A DNA stretch of 64,000 nucleotides from Nitzschia sp. pyKryTriq1 (GCA_956465555.1 OY101115.1:3224001-3288000), one strand, 5' to 3'. Shown: positions 19,111 through 30,260, counted from the first letter of the stretch. Notes: a model not told the origin generated them from the sequence alone. Program-made: numbers and translations.

Positions 19111-22100
19111 CTAACCACTTAAGATACCTTTTCCCGGCAATTCCACTTTCCCTGCCGTTGCGGTCTTGAGCGCCACTTCTCCGTTGAGGCGACTCGGTAG
19201 ATGCGCGTACGTTGGGGAAAGGTCATCGCTGTGCATGATCGTTAGGTTGGTGTGGCAGCCTTTGGATGTCACTTTCTCCTGGATGTACGTTTCAACCGCT
19301 TGATCCGCAGTTGGATCATCATAACCAGCTTGAATACCTCCCCACATCACGCAGCCACTCTTCTTATCGACTGTGGCGTGTTCATAGGTGAAATCTAGGA
19401 ATCGATGAATCTTCTCGGGAGGTGCAAAGGCATAAATTGTCAATGAATGAATCATCAAGTCACCCAACCTCCGTCGGTAGATCAAACCTTGCCGATCGAC
19501 AAAGCGCAAGAATCCCTGGACTGCTTGACTTTGGAAAAAGGAAACCTTTGCGACGAAAAAGTTATTGTACACCCCGCACATATCTTCGGTGACATCCCTG
19601 ATGGGAGCAGGTGCTCCTTTGGAAGAGCGCCACAACTTCCAGATTCGATGCGTTACCGGCAGCTCGTAGGCACACAGTCTGAATCCATAGAAATAGTCAT
19701 TATTCTTCATGAAATCAAAAATGTCGTAGCGAACAGGCGAGTGGAGAAATGAGTCTTCATCGAATCGCATGATGTAGTCGTATTTGCATCCAGTTTGCTG
19801 GCCGTAATCGAGAAAGTACTGCCAAATATCAATGGCAAACCAATGCATCATGCGACGATATCCCTCAGAAAACAAAGGATATGCATACCATTTGAATGGA
19901 TCGTCATTTTTATGCCATTTTGGTCGTTTCCAGTACTTGGTGCCGTTGAGATCAACAAGGTGTACCATGTCTCGGAATTCTTTGCCGTACCGTTCCTCGA
20001 ATGAATCAAGGTCCTTTTGATCGAAATCGGACGTATGAAAGATGAGCAAATCTGTGTTCTTGGCGTGGTTATCGATCGACAGATAGTTCTTGTGTACAAG
20101 GTCGATCGAGCGTAGAAGATATCCGTAGCTGTCACGGTCATATGTTGAATGCTTCTTTTGAGCCAGGTAAACAATTGCATTCTTCCGACAGGAGCGATTC
20201 TTGCCCCCCTCCAAAACTGTGGCATTGACGACTTTGTCACTGGGGTCAACGTCCTTTAAAAGTGCAACTGGTGATTCTTCGATGGTCCCGAGGACCTTGC
20301 GCGCTAACCGTTCGAAGTCTTCGGGGCCCATGCGATCAGGATCTTCCCAATTCATACTGTTGTCGCGAAGCTCGGGATTGAGGTAGATTGCAGCCTCTGA
20401 TAGAGTGCTAAGGCCATGCAGCAAGAGTTTGCACTTTGACATGGCCAGAACGTCCACGAGTGCTTCGCTGTTGGTACGATGATGGGTTTCGAGCGAATGG
20501 ATTGGCCACTTTGAGGTGGTACGGACGACGTAGGTACCTTGATGGCGAATAGCCTTTCGGATCTGTTCCGAGTATCGGAGATTAATGTGTTCCAGGACGC
20601 TATTCGAATCAGTGGCAATGTAGATAGTCTTTCCTCCAGCTCGGATAAAGGCATTGATGTATTCCCGGAACTTATTGACATGAAACTTTGATCGGTATTT
20701 GTTCTTTCCCTTGTCGCTGTTTCGAAGATGCACTGCCATACAGGGGAGGCTCGTCTCATCTATGGGGTTGACTTCGTCCGCGCGTGCCTGGAGTCTGGGA
20801 TGGAATTTAAAGTACTTGTTGACAAGTTCTGTTCCTTTTTGCCGTTGGGGTTCCATCCATGCTTTGAGTGTTACATTTCCGGGTTTCCAGATATCGTCCG
20901 GAACATCATCGTTTCTCCAAGCTCTGAGGGCCCAAGGAGCCCACGAGTACAATCCTGGCATGACCATCTCCGTGCTCAACGACAACATTGGTTTGCTTGC
21001 ACAGGACCTGTCTCCTGGAACAAAATCCGAAACTTGCTGGAAATAATGAGTCCAAATCCCGTCACCAGGTAGGTGGATATCAGAGCTTGTAATATCAACT
21101 ACTGGAACCGGTTTTCCCGGGTAGACCAACGTAGAATTGAGCCGATTGTTCTCAAGAGACACTTTAAGCCCGTGTGTCATGCCCTGAATGGTCACCCCAG
21201 ATCCTCCTCCATGGACCTCCTCATCGTAAATGTACTCCGACTCATTGTCGAGATGTATCCATGGCTTCAGATTATTCTGCTCGGCGTAATACAGCTGGTT
21301 CAAGACGGAAGTGAAGAATGATGGACCAGCCGCTGCCTTGACACCGACATGCGCGATATGCAAAATACCATCAAATCCGTTACATGCTTGATGAGTCGGC
21401 TTTGACTGTCGGATCATGGGTTCTACCTTCCACCAATCGGTAGGGCGTTGATCTTTGTAAATTTGGGTGGCATTGCCCCCGTCGAGAACCTTCTCGACAA
21501 GTGTCTTGAATTCTGACGGCACCAAGTGTTCAGGGTCTTCCAGGTTGACGGAAGTGTAGTGCAAATCCACATTGATCCAAATACTTGTCTCTGTAACGGC
21601 ACTCAGTCCGTGTATTGTGAATTGACACTTAGCCAAGGCAAGAATCTCGATGAGGATTTCTGTGTTGGTCTGATGGTGGGAGGCAATATCAAAGACGGCT
21701 TGGTTGTCGTTGGAACGGACAATATCGTCTCCGATCGATCGAATCTTATCCTGAAGATATTTTGGCCACTGTGTCTTCACGTGTTCCACGACTTTGGCAG
21801 AGTCTGTGGCAAGGTAAACCCAAGATCCCCCCGATTGGACAAAGGCCTCGACATACGGCAAGAACTCGTCAGTTTGAATCTGCCGGCGACCCGCCGCCTT
21901 GTCCGATTGTCTAATATGAACCGCCAGGCACGAATTCTTCATAGAACAGTTGGGATTGATACGTTCAGCCTCGTCTCGAATGTGAGGTAAAAATCGAATA
22001 TACCGAACTAGAACATCATGGGCAATATGTCGCTGAGGTTCGAGCCACTCGTGCAGTGGTATGTGAGGCTTGGTAATATAGTCGGGAAGGTACGTGTACC

Positions 22101-22911
22101 TCCAACAGCGAGGTGCCCATGGAGCAAAGCCATGCACCCCTGGAGTAACTTGATACAAGTCCATTGTCACCAAGGGCTTGTCACGACAAGAAATGTCCCC
22201 TGGTACGAAATCGGAGACGGGTTCAAAGTAATCCTCCCAGATACCGTCCCCGGAAAATTGAAACGTCTTTGGTCGCAATTTATCAAAATCGGTGGGCTCC
22301 CCGGGAATGAAATCTCGCCAGTGCCCATTTGGGCGTTGAATGTAGGATATTGTGAGGCCATCCATCATTTGAAATGATACTCCTGTACCGCGCCCATGTA
22401 CCAGTGGATCGTAAATGACGTAGCTGACATTGTTCATGTAAACCCATGGTTTGAAATTGTACTTTTCAGCCCAAATAATTTGCCCAATTACAAATTGAAA
22501 AAATACAGTCCCTGCAGCACCTCCCATATCGCCCTTTTCGACATGATAGATTCCTCGATATCCGTCACAGGCGTGGTTGGTCGGAACACGGCCTCCTTTG
22601 TTCGCCGCTGAGAAAGACGCTATTTGAGTGGTGTTCTTGGTGATTGGCGCTGTCGCGCTCACAAAGGCATTATATAAGTGAATTTCTGATTGAGAGACAA
22701 GTCTTTGGTGACCCCAGAAGTTCAGCATTAACAAGGCAGAAGCAATGCACGCGCAGAAGAACAGAAACAGGATCTTTTTGCGGCGTTGCTGCCTCCGATG
22801 ATTGCCATATTTTGGAACATGTGCATTATTGTTTGATGGATCCAAATGAACTCTAGTCGCTCTACCACTACCCCTGGAAGTTGGATTGTTGTTATTGCGG
22901 TGTACCAACAT
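19111..22911 (-). CDS. three-domain Golgi glycosyltransferase (2 FucT-like + Kre2-like ManT)
   Basis: Counted from the first ATG (22911) the protein has 1266 residues. The frame is open 34 codons further upstream without ATG, and a candidate acceptor (TTCTGCAG near 23043) could add a 5' exon. Residues 47-66 are one membrane span behind a basic tail, as in type II Golgi enzymes. Two tandem homologous units follow, about 112-475 and 507-875. Each starts with AC(D/N)G(Y/F).GI.H, carries GDGIW..YF..VSDFVPGD, and has an alpha-1,6/O-fucosyltransferase-like donor motif (CLAVHIRQSDKA; CMAVHLRNSDKG) and a YLATDS/YIATDS strand. Residues about 905-1250 resemble GT15 Kre2/Mnt1 alpha-1,2-mannosyltransferases: WYAYPLFSEGYRRMMHW, YIMRFDEDSFL (DxD-like) and YDIFDFMKNNDYFYGFR. 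It probably modifies secreted glycans. All three domains look intact. Confidence 0.85.
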   Translation of the reverse strand: MLVHRNNNNPTSRGSGRATRVHLDPSNNNAHVPKYGNHRRQQRRKKILFLFFCACIASALLMLNFWGHQRLVSQSEIHLYNAFVSATAPITKNTTQIASFSAANKGGRVPTNHACDGYRGIYHVEKGDMGGAAGTVFFQFVIGQIIWAEKYNFKPWVYMNNVSYVIYDPLVHGRGTGVSFQMMDGLTISYIQRPNGHWRDFIPGEPTDFDKLRPKTFQFSGDGIWEDYFEPVSDFVPGDISCRDKPLVTMDLYQVTPGVHGFAPWAPRCWRYTYLPDYITKPHIPLHEWLEPQRHIAHDVLVRYIRFLPHIRDEAERINPNCSMKNSCLAVHIRQSDKAAGRRQIQTDEFLPYVEAFVQSGGSWVYLATDSAKVVEHVKTQWPKYLQDKIRSIGDDIVRSNDNQAVFDIASHHQTNTEILIEILALAKCQFTIHGLSAVTETSIWINVDLHYTSVNLEDPEHLVPSEFKTLVEKVLDGGNATQIYKDQRPTDWWKVEPMIRQSKPTHQACNGFDGILHIAHVGVKAAAGPSFFTSVLNQLYYAEQNNLKPWIHLDNESEYIYDEEVHGGGSGVTIQGMTHGLKVSLENNRLNSTLVYPGKPVPVVDITSSDIHLPGDGIWTHYFQQVSDFVPGDRSCASKPMLSLSTEMVMPGLYSWAPWALRAWRNDDVPDDIWKPGNVTLKAWMEPQRQKGTELVNKYFKFHPRLQARADEVNPIDETSLPCMAVHLRNSDKGKNKYRSKFHVNKFREYINAFIRAGGKTIYIATDSNSVLEHINLRYSEQIRKAIRHQGTYVVRTTSKWPIHSLETHHRTNSEALVDVLAMSKCKLLLHGLSTLSEAAIYLNPELRDNSMNWEDPDRMGPEDFERLARKVLGTIEESPVALLKDVDPSDKVVNATVLEGGKNRSCRKNAIVYLAQKKHSTYDRDSYGYLLRSIDLVHKNYLSIDNHAKNTDLLIFHTSDFDQKDLDSFEERYGKEFRDMVHLVDLNGTKYWKRPKWHKNDDPFKWYAYPLFSEGYRRMMHWFAIDIWQYFLDYGQQTGCKYDYIMRFDEDSFLHSPVRYDIFDFMKNNDYFYGFRLCAYELPVTHRIWKLWRSSKGAPAPIRDVTEDMCGVYNNFFVAKVSFFQSQAVQGFLRFVDRQGLIYRRRLGDLMIHSLTIYAFAPPEKIHRFLDFTYEHATVDKKSGCVMWGGIQAGYDDPTADQAVETYIQEKVTSKGCHTNLTIMHSDDLSPTYAHLPSRLNGEVALKTATAGKVELPGKGILSG

Positions 22912-23735
22912 GGAAGTTCCAAGCCCCGCGACTTCTTCAGCTTTTGCGCGACCCGAAAACTTGACACTGTTGTGATGATGATGATGATTCTTTAGAGCAT
23001 TCGTCGAGCACAAAAATTCACGACGATCTGCAGAACCAAATTTACTCTCAGTAGGCAGGGAGACGGCAAAGAGGAAATGTAGCGATATCTTTTATGGTAT
23101 GCTTGAGATAGCTGGTACGTAGCAGAATGAAAGCTACAGTATGGCGTACTGGGTGTTGCGATGAGCGATGACACGTCTCACAAGTATGAGTAGTCTCTAC
23201 TCGTAAGACGACGACGAAAGACGAAGCCCCTTGATCGACGTTGTTTATTAGGGTGCTGTTGTTACGAGTATTTTCGGAGTCGCGGTGATCAATCGATCGG
23301 ACGAGCGTCCTTCGTACGAGTACGTGCAATGTGATGTCTGACTTATGCCCCATCATGACTTTGATATTTGCATCCATTCAATGTCGTGTGGTTTGCTGGG
23401 CCTTTTTAAAAGTTCGTCTGGCGGGTGTACTTGTACTGGTACTTCGTACACGGGTACATGGTACCGGTAGACGGGTACACAAGAACATATCGCTGGCTCA
23501 TCGATGACATCTTCGAACAGACGAAGAAGACTGCCACAAGCCTGCGCTGTTCTTCGGTCACAAGCATTCCTTTTCCTCGTGCTTGATGATGATTCGACTC
23601 TTCTTGAATTCTCTCGTGCTTGTAATATCCCCTACCACTATCCCCATTCTCTCCTCTCACTCCAAACAGAGATCCTGAGGGCACAGACAGCACTGCAGTC
23701 TCCAAGCATATTTTTGTTGTCATTATTATCTCACC
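22912..23735. promoter_or_regulatory. divergent intergenic region, palindrome-rich
   Basis: 824 bases between divergent genes, including a possible 5' exon of the glycosyltransferase. GTAC/ACCGGT palindromes cluster at about 23430-23480. No other gene was seen. Confidence 0.4.
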
Positions 23736-25742
23736 ATGGCGGTTCATGAAAATAGCACAAGTTCTACCAGCGCTAGTACAATGAGTGCCGAAGGCAAAGC
23801 AACTGAAAACGCGACAGAAAACGACGAAACACCGTCCAGATTATTCTTGAAATATTCCAAGAACAAGTCGGGGAAAGAAACAGTGGAGGTAGATGGTGAA
23901 TCCTCAACGGAGGACAACGAGGCCCTCCTCCAAAGCGCCTTGTCGGCGTTGGCGGCTCAGCAAGACCTCCTTGAGGCTTGGGAAGTCGAATCAAAAGGCG
24001 AGGCTTCGGATTGGATCTGGCAAGCCATCACTGAGCCCGCGGAAAGAGACGAGGAAGGCATGCCTGTCTCTAATAAATACTCTCCACAAACAAACGAATA
24101 CGAGTGGTGGATTGGCACACAACTCATTGCCACATTGCTCCAACAACTGACTCCATTTGAAATTCATACAACCGCTACACAATCCAGTGTTTTTACCGAT
24201 GGATCCAAGTCGCACTGGACGTTGTGCCTGCTTCTTTGCGCTTACTCATTGCAGCAGTGTCCAAAACCCCTCGAAACGCGATGGAAAAGATGGCAAAGTT
24301 CGGTCTGTGAAACGATCCGATTATTTCAGACTTATGGCATGGAAACTGGATACCACGCGGTGCCAATCTGGATTCATCACATTGTGCCGGCTTGTCAGTA
24401 TGTTATCGGCCAACTCCCTTCGGATGCAGTACACATGGGTTTGTTATCGGGTCTTGTGGGCACAACATCAATGCTAGTCGTCAAAGAATGCGAACGACTG
24501 GAACAAGTCGACCTGACAGCTTTGCTATCGCGGGGATATCAGCTTCTGAAAACCATCCGTGGTATCGTCAGTGACAGGGGACAATCCGAAGAGTGGATTT
24601 GGTACGACCCATGGCGATCCATTGACTCATTCGTAGGGGAACACGATGTCGACATTGCCTTTGAGAATCACAAGGATGATATCGCTTGGTGGAATCGAGC
24701 AGCTCACAAACATGAAAAGGTTGCTGGCATGGACACGTCTTGGGACGAATCCGGCGTTTCTCTTCTGGCTTTGATGGCATTTGATGATCGACCACTGACC
24801 TTTACGCCGACATTCACCTGGAATACATGGTTTCCACACGTTGCAATTCTCTTCAAAGTTTCGACGCAATACAACTTTCTCGAAAGCCTACCACTTTTGC
24901 TTTTGGAAAAGCTTTTCATCGTTGTTACAGACAGATCTCTCCCTGCAGTGAGCTCGGCGTCCAAAAAGGTCGACACTCCCTATGAAACATTCCAGCTTCT
25001 TGCGAATCGTATCATGGTCAAACCAGTGAAGAAAACCGGGAAAAAGTCAAAGACGGAGATAAAGGAGATGGAACTTGAATCGAAGGCTAGATCCGAGCGA
25101 GTCGTCGGGCTCATGAAATCCCTTTTGAATCGATATCCTTCTGTCAATCAGATCAAGATTGTTCGAAAACTGGTACATGACTGTCCGCACCCTGGACTAC
25201 AAGCTAAATTCATGGATCTTCTACGACCTGTCGTTTTTGAAGAAGAATGTGCCGACGCCTTTTGGTCTTACATAGGCTCTTTCATCAAGGATCTACTTGC
25301 GCATATTGACGAGTCAAAGGATGAACTGTGTCAGACCAGTGACCTGATCAACAAGGTAGAAGTTTACGTTGGTGCCATAACTATGATTCAGCTTTGGTGC
25401 ATGGTCAAGGGGAAATTGCCCAAGAAGATCAAAGGGGGTCCTCTTGGCAAGTTCTATAAGATACTGAAACGAGCGATCGCTACATGGATGAATGGCGAAG
25501 GTGCCATGCCACCAGACGATTACTACCGACTATATTTGCTAGAGGGCGCGATCCAGCAGGTCATGGTCATCCTTGATGCTGCCAGACAGAAACGAAAGCA
25601 GGGCGGAGAAGATGATGGGTCCATTTCTTCGTCTAATACTGGTACAACGCCCGAGGGCACGGAGACTGGTGCTGCCGAAGAGTCGAAGTCAAAAGGGAAA
25701 GACGGGGATGTCGTGGTTGGGGATGTTGATATATTCTCATGA
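23736..25742 (+). CDS. large mostly helical protein, family not recognised
   Basis: Single-exon protein of 668 residues with a good ATG. The first 75 residues are acidic and Ser/Thr-rich. Residues about 80-610 alternate hydrophobic helices (ALLQSALSALAAQQDLLEAW; VHMGLLSGLVGTTSMLVV; VGLMKSLLNRYPSVNQIKIV), the texture of HEAT/ARM-like solenoids such as glomulin/ALF4-type proteins. I cannot confirm any family from sequence alone. The last 55 residues are low-complexity (Gly/Ser/Glu-rich) and end in DIFS. No signal peptide or membrane span, so probably cytosolic or nuclear. Function unknown. Confidence 0.8.
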   Translation: MAVHENSTSSTSASTMSAEGKATENATENDETPSRLFLKYSKNKSGKETVEVDGESSTEDNEALLQSALSALAAQQDLLEAWEVESKGEASDWIWQAITEPAERDEEGMPVSNKYSPQTNEYEWWIGTQLIATLLQQLTPFEIHTTATQSSVFTDGSKSHWTLCLLLCAYSLQQCPKPLETRWKRWQSSVCETIRLFQTYGMETGYHAVPIWIHHIVPACQYVIGQLPSDAVHMGLLSGLVGTTSMLVVKECERLEQVDLTALLSRGYQLLKTIRGIVSDRGQSEEWIWYDPWRSIDSFVGEHDVDIAFENHKDDIAWWNRAAHKHEKVAGMDTSWDESGVSLLALMAFDDRPLTFTPTFTWNTWFPHVAILFKVSTQYNFLESLPLLLLEKLFIVVTDRSLPAVSSASKKVDTPYETFQLLANRIMVKPVKKTGKKSKTEIKEMELESKARSERVVGLMKSLLNRYPSVNQIKIVRKLVHDCPHPGLQAKFMDLLRPVVFEEECADAFWSYIGSFIKDLLAHIDESKDELCQTSDLINKVEVYVGAITMIQLWCMVKGKLPKKIKGGPLGKFYKILKRAIATWMNGEGAMPPDDYYRLYLLEGAIQQVMVILDAARQKRKQGGEDDGSISSSNTGTTPEGTETGAAEESKSKGKDGDVVVGDVDIFS

Positions 25743-26375
25743 TGGACACTTCTTGTCGATTCTGTGTAATAGTACTGTAGTATGGTGCAATCATTGCATT
25801 TTAGGAGTATAGCGAGAGTTCTGTTCTGTATATGAGACTCTTCCAGGGCCGTCCAGGGCATATGCTTACTAGCTCGGGGGCCATTTCGTACTGCTAGTCT
25901 CCTCGTTGAAACGGCGCTGTTCCTTTTGCACGCGGCAGAAGTACCGGTAGGAAAGTTGCTGTGCATCGATACAGAGTACGAGTGATCATAACTCTAGTCT
26001 ACTCTACTCAGAGAGTACTTGTAGTAGCTAGAACAGATAGAAATGCCTACTTTTACGTTAGCTAGGAATGAAAAGGGTTGATACTACTATCATCTTTTTT
26101 CTGGAGAGAAACCATGATCGCTGATGCTCCATTTTCATTACGAAGTGTACCGGTACCGATATCCATGCTATCTAGCAATATACCCCATCTTGCTTGATTG
26201 CACTGTAGGTGTACGGTACTCTCGAGAGCCCCTAAACCTTTGCTCCAACCTCGTAGACCAATCAAAGATCTCGATACACTCGGCCTACTCAAACAATCGG
26301 CCTACTCAAACAATCGGCCTACTCAAACAATACAACGACAAGGTCTAGTAAGATTCTTTTGATTGCATTTCTAAT
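25743..26375. other. intergenic with a small tandem repeat
   Basis: Spacer between two convergent genes. It contains a three-copy 17-bp repeat just beside the RPL11 3' end and scattered GTAC palindromes. No supported gene. Confidence 0.5.
26281..26331. repeat. 17-bp tandem repeat, three copies
   Basis: The unit CGGCCTACTCAAACAAT occurs three times head to tail without a mismatch, about 45 bases past the RPL11 stop codon, probably in or near its 3' UTR or terminator. Confidence 0.95.
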
Positions 26376-26906
26376 TTAGATCGCCTTCGCCAAAACAACA
26401 CCCTCAAATTTGTCTTGGAACCACTTGATAGAATCTTCCTTGGTGATCTTGTGGTTGAATCCAACTCTGCTTCGGCGAACCTTTCTCTTGGCAACTCGGG
26501 CACCACATCGTGTTAGGTTGACATAGAAGTCCATGCCGTAAATACCGGTAGTAGGGTCGTACTTGATACCAAGATCAATGTGTTCGCTGATTCCGAATCC
26601 GAAGTTACCAGTGTCCGAGAAGTTTGCTTGAAGAAGCTCGTATTCCTTGACCTTCAATCCACGCTCCAAAATCTCAAGAGCCTTCTCTCCACGCACGGTG
26701 ACATGGACAGCGATCTTTTCGTTACGCCTGATTCCGAAACTACGAAGAGTGTAACGGGCCTTCGAGAAAACGGGTTGTTGACCAGTCAACTGTTCCAACA
26801 CACGAGCAGCTCGCGTCAAACGATCTCCACTTTCACCTACACAGCAGTTCAAGATCAACTTGTCGACCTTGATATCCCGCATGGGGTTGACCTTAGCTTC
26901 AGACAT
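26376..26906 (-). CDS. RPL11: 60S ribosomal protein L11 (uL5)
   Basis: Single exon, 176 residues from the ATG at 26906 ([19 protein letters not shown]). It matches eukaryotic RPL11 along its whole length: [70 protein letters not shown] and the helical end [12 protein letters not shown]. The usual length is 178 residues. It is part of the central protuberance of the large subunit, contacting 5S rRNA and the P-site tRNA. The start was chosen because upstream in-frame sequence has no ATG and no family similarity. Confidence 0.98.
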   Translation of the reverse strand: MSEAKVNPMRDIKVDKLILNCCVGESGDRLTRAARVLEQLTGQQPVFSKARYTLRSFGIRRNEKIAVHVTVRGEKALEILERGLKVKEYELLQANFSDTGNFGFGISEHIDLGIKYDPTTGIYGMDFYVNLTRCGARVAKRKVRRSRVGFNHKITKEDSIKWFQDKFEGVVLAKAI

Positions 26907-27963
26907 GGTGATACTGTTTACTTCGATACGGAAATTGCTAATGCAGCGATGTAACTGCGGTTTCGTTGCTTCATTCTTCTTGCTTGCACAAACCGACGAT
27001 CGAGCGACGATCCCTCCTCGTCCCTTGCTTGGCAAGAGCGGTCGATCTCAGAAAAATGGTGACCGTGAAGCTTGGTACAAAATCTACGTCAAAATTATTT
27101 ACCTCTTACTAAACATTGCCGTTCATTTATTTCTAAAAATAGGCGGCTGTGCTCATAAAATCACTTATTCGGATGGATCAACCAAACAATGATAATTATT
27201 ATTATTCACGACTGGGAAAAAATAATACCTACCGGTACTCCGAAAAATAGACAACAACGCACAACGCAGTTTCTCTCTACTAACAATACGCAGCAATTTC
27301 CTGACGGTCAGTCTGTTTTTGAGTTCGACCAAATCGGCAACAACATGTTCTCTATCAAAGTCTACTATGCTAAAAAGCCCTCACTGTAATAGCTCGCAGC
27401 GTAGTAGTTTGCTCGTCCGTAATCATGCACAGGATGCCATGATCCTCGTCATTATTGTTGTGACGTAATCTCCATCCTACAGTGTATAGTAGTCTCCGAT
27501 TCATTCCTCTAGCTGGTAGGCAGACTGTCAACTACGAAAGTGGGAATGCATAAAAATACAAATGCCCTGACCCATTTTCAATTGACGGGAGCGAATACTG
27601 CGTAATTGGGGAAGCTACCATTTTCTTCGTTGAAGAACGAGACATACACGATCGATCAATCGGTGTCGCAGGAAAGTAAGGTTCAGTTGAGGATCGTGGA
27701 AAACACACAAATTCTCACGCGAGATTCGAAATTGCATTCTTGTACTTCTAAGAATAACATTTGTCATTTACGGAACATTAGTGGACTACAAGACTGAAGA
27801 AGATTCCGAGCTGTTGCCCTTGATACGGAGTTTCTTTCATTTCAATTTTCAACAGCGTGTGGACGACTCTACCTGATGAATCACAACTGACTTTTGCATT
27901 GATCTTGTTTGATCACAAGTTCATCGATTGGACATCTCGAAGGTATTTCCACTCAAAATCAAA
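26907..27963. promoter_or_regulatory. divergent intergenic region RPL11 / membrane protein
   Basis: About 1 kb, AT-rich in part (ATTATTATTATT near 27197). It must hold the strong RPL11 promoter and that of the 27964 gene. I see no gene; short open frames at 27189-27389 and 27606-27797 have no family features. Confidence 0.4.
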
Positions 27964-29664
27964 ATGATGAAGCGAGGATTGCGAACTTTGGCGTTGCTGT
28001 GCTGGCTGCTTCTGCCACCTGTTGGTGCGGATGAACTGTCGCCTTTGACATCGTCTCTCTTCGAGATGAAGCTGGTCCCAACCAAGATGGCGCTTCAGTC
28101 TTCTGCTGCGAACAAGCTCCAGCTTTCTATCAAAACATCCATATTCCGATCGGTATCCATCGCCAATGGTTTTGACCAAGTTTTCGACATTGATATTGTT
28201 CTGCAGAAGATGCAATGGGCCCCAGAAGATGAATCCACAACTGTGCAATTCCAAGCTCATGTTACTTTCTATGCCGACAACCCTGTGCCATCGAAGAATG
28301 CGCAACCCTCGCGATTCTCTCTTGACAGCCTAGTTGCGCGAACTTTTTCTCAGCCATCCACGAAATCTGCGTTCATTGTCCAGCTCGGCTTATCGAAGGA
28401 TACAAGCCTGTCAGCAATCGACGAAGTCTCGATTCAGCTTGTGACATCTATCGATACCCAGGTCTCTTCTTCTACTGAGGAGACTGGATACTTCTCGACA
28501 CTTGATGCTGTGCTTATTACGGCAAGTTCGGCTATTTTCCTTGGAATTTTGTGCGTCGTATACGTTCAGCACCGTGCTCGTGAGAGATTTGAAGACGATT
28601 TTCTTGACATGGATAGACGCAAGATGAGGGTACGAGCTTCGGACGAAGTTGACTTGGAACATGATGCTTCCCCCAATAATGCCGCCTTGGCGACGACCCC
28701 AAACGTTGATGTAACAGCTTCTATGGACGACTCTGCTGAAGAAGGGGCACATGCGCTGGGAAACTACACGAGTAGAGACTCAGAGAAGGACGACGCCTCC
28801 CGAAGACCAGAAGAAAGAAAGCACATCGACGATGGTATCGATTCGCCGCCCCTCTCACCATCCCCTTCGGTTCCATCGTCATCCGAAGAAGAAAGTCCTC
28901 AGACTCCATGCAGCTCTATTCCGTCGTCACCAGTATCGAGTGCTCGTACAACAGCATACCTTCTGGGGGTCTCGACACCAACAGCGAATATTCCCGGAGA
29001 GGGATTCGCCTTTTCTCCAGAACTCAGCCCACTTACTGCAAGGTTGCTACGGCTTCCAGCAATGAGATCTGGTCTTCGTTCACAAGACAAGACATCCACA
29101 CGATCTTGTTCTTCAGCTCCAGGCAAACTAATCGCAACGAATGCTTCTCCAACTTCCAGTACATCTTCCCGAGACGGTGCAAGGTCTGTGCGATCCGTCC
29201 GGTCTGCTCGCTCGGCCTCGGGGCTTTTCGATGCGATTAAACATCAATGCCTCGAGGCAGCTAGCACGCGCTCCTCTGGCAATGTGACCGACCTTGCTGT
29301 TATCTCGGAGCAGAACATTTTGATTGCAGCTTCTGAGGAATTCGAGAAGAACTGGAAGCTTGCTGAAAAGATGGCAGAAGATGACGAGGACAGCAGCGTA
29401 CTTGACGTCTTTCACGTGGATGTGGAACAGCACAGCAGCGTGGAAGATAATCAGAGCCGCATGAGCGGACTTTCGGCTGTTTCTGAGTGGATGAAGTCCA
29501 TACGCGTTGTCGGCGGTTGCTCAGTTGACTCGAGGACTTCTGTAATGTCCAAATCGTCGGCCGAGCATTCTTCGATTGAACCCGAGTCGATGCAGGGTAG
29601 GGATGCCGGGTCAGTTGACCACTCGCTCGAACGATCTCTAGCGACGTCTATTGTAGAAGTATAA
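27964..29664 (+). CDS. single-pass type I membrane protein, unknown
   Basis: 566 residues from the first ATG (27964), which opens a signal peptide (MMKRGLRTLALLCWLLLPPVGA). The lumenal or outside part (about 25-185) is a beta-rich domain of unknown type. One membrane span follows near 187-209 (AVLITASSAIFLGILCVVYV), then a long cytoplasmic tail with many Ser/Thr-Pro sites, RSVRSVRSARSASG, and a conserved-looking stretch SEQNILIAASEEFEKNWKLA. It has the architecture of a receptor or adhesion protein with a phosphorylatable tail; I do not recognise a family. The ending SLERSLATSIVEV could act as a PDZ-type tail, which is speculative. Confidence 0.8.
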   Translation: MMKRGLRTLALLCWLLLPPVGADELSPLTSSLFEMKLVPTKMALQSSAANKLQLSIKTSIFRSVSIANGFDQVFDIDIVLQKMQWAPEDESTTVQFQAHVTFYADNPVPSKNAQPSRFSLDSLVARTFSQPSTKSAFIVQLGLSKDTSLSAIDEVSIQLVTSIDTQVSSSTEETGYFSTLDAVLITASSAIFLGILCVVYVQHRARERFEDDFLDMDRRKMRVRASDEVDLEHDASPNNAALATTPNVDVTASMDDSAEEGAHALGNYTSRDSEKDDASRRPEERKHIDDGIDSPPLSPSPSVPSSSEEESPQTPCSSIPSSPVSSARTTAYLLGVSTPTANIPGEGFAFSPELSPLTARLLRLPAMRSGLRSQDKTSTRSCSSAPGKLIATNASPTSSTSSRDGARSVRSVRSARSASGLFDAIKHQCLEAASTRSSGNVTDLAVISEQNILIAASEEFEKNWKLAEKMAEDDEDSSVLDVFHVDVEQHSSVEDNQSRMSGLSAVSEWMKSIRVVGGCSVDSRTSVMSKSSAEHSSIEPESMQGRDAGSVDHSLERSLATSIVEV

Positions 29665-30260
29665 AACTGATTGTAGACTTTAGCTTTTCGCATCATCTCG
29701 TTCCAGCTCGTACACGTCCACGTACTCGTACTCATAATACAAGTAGTGCATGATAATAATGCTTGATGCTTGTCGTGATGTTTATTGTGGAGGTTTTGGA
29801 TTTTGGATCTTGGATCTTTCTTTCTTGCCGAGTTCCCTGTGTTTTCCTGCGCGCGCAGAGTTTCCTGCATCCAACAATTTGCGCATGATGCTCGCGTGCT
29901 GAGTTTGACCCATTCGATCAACATGAAGTCGCCTGCATCGATCACCCCATAACCCATCACTTTCATGCCCATAAACATCCCCAAGACATCACAAACAGAC
30001 GCGCGGCGACGATGAATGAACGAACTGAACTCTTTGATCGGAGATCGGAATAATACAAGTACTGGTACGAGTATCATGCGCAATACACGACCATCACAAC
30101 TCTCTCAACTACTGGTACACTACTAGAGAGAAGGAGTCTACTGCAACTGTCCAAACAACGACCATATTGTTTTGTCCCAGCACTGCTCTATCCAATTCCT
30201 ACGCCAACTGCTGCTTTTCATGAGGAACTTCGATCGATCTAATTTTCAACCGAAGAGGCG
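29665..30260. other. intergenic, no gene seen
   Basis: 596-base spacer between two plus-strand genes. It carries repeated TACTCGTACT/GTACTGG motifs and no family-like open frame. Confidence 0.5.
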
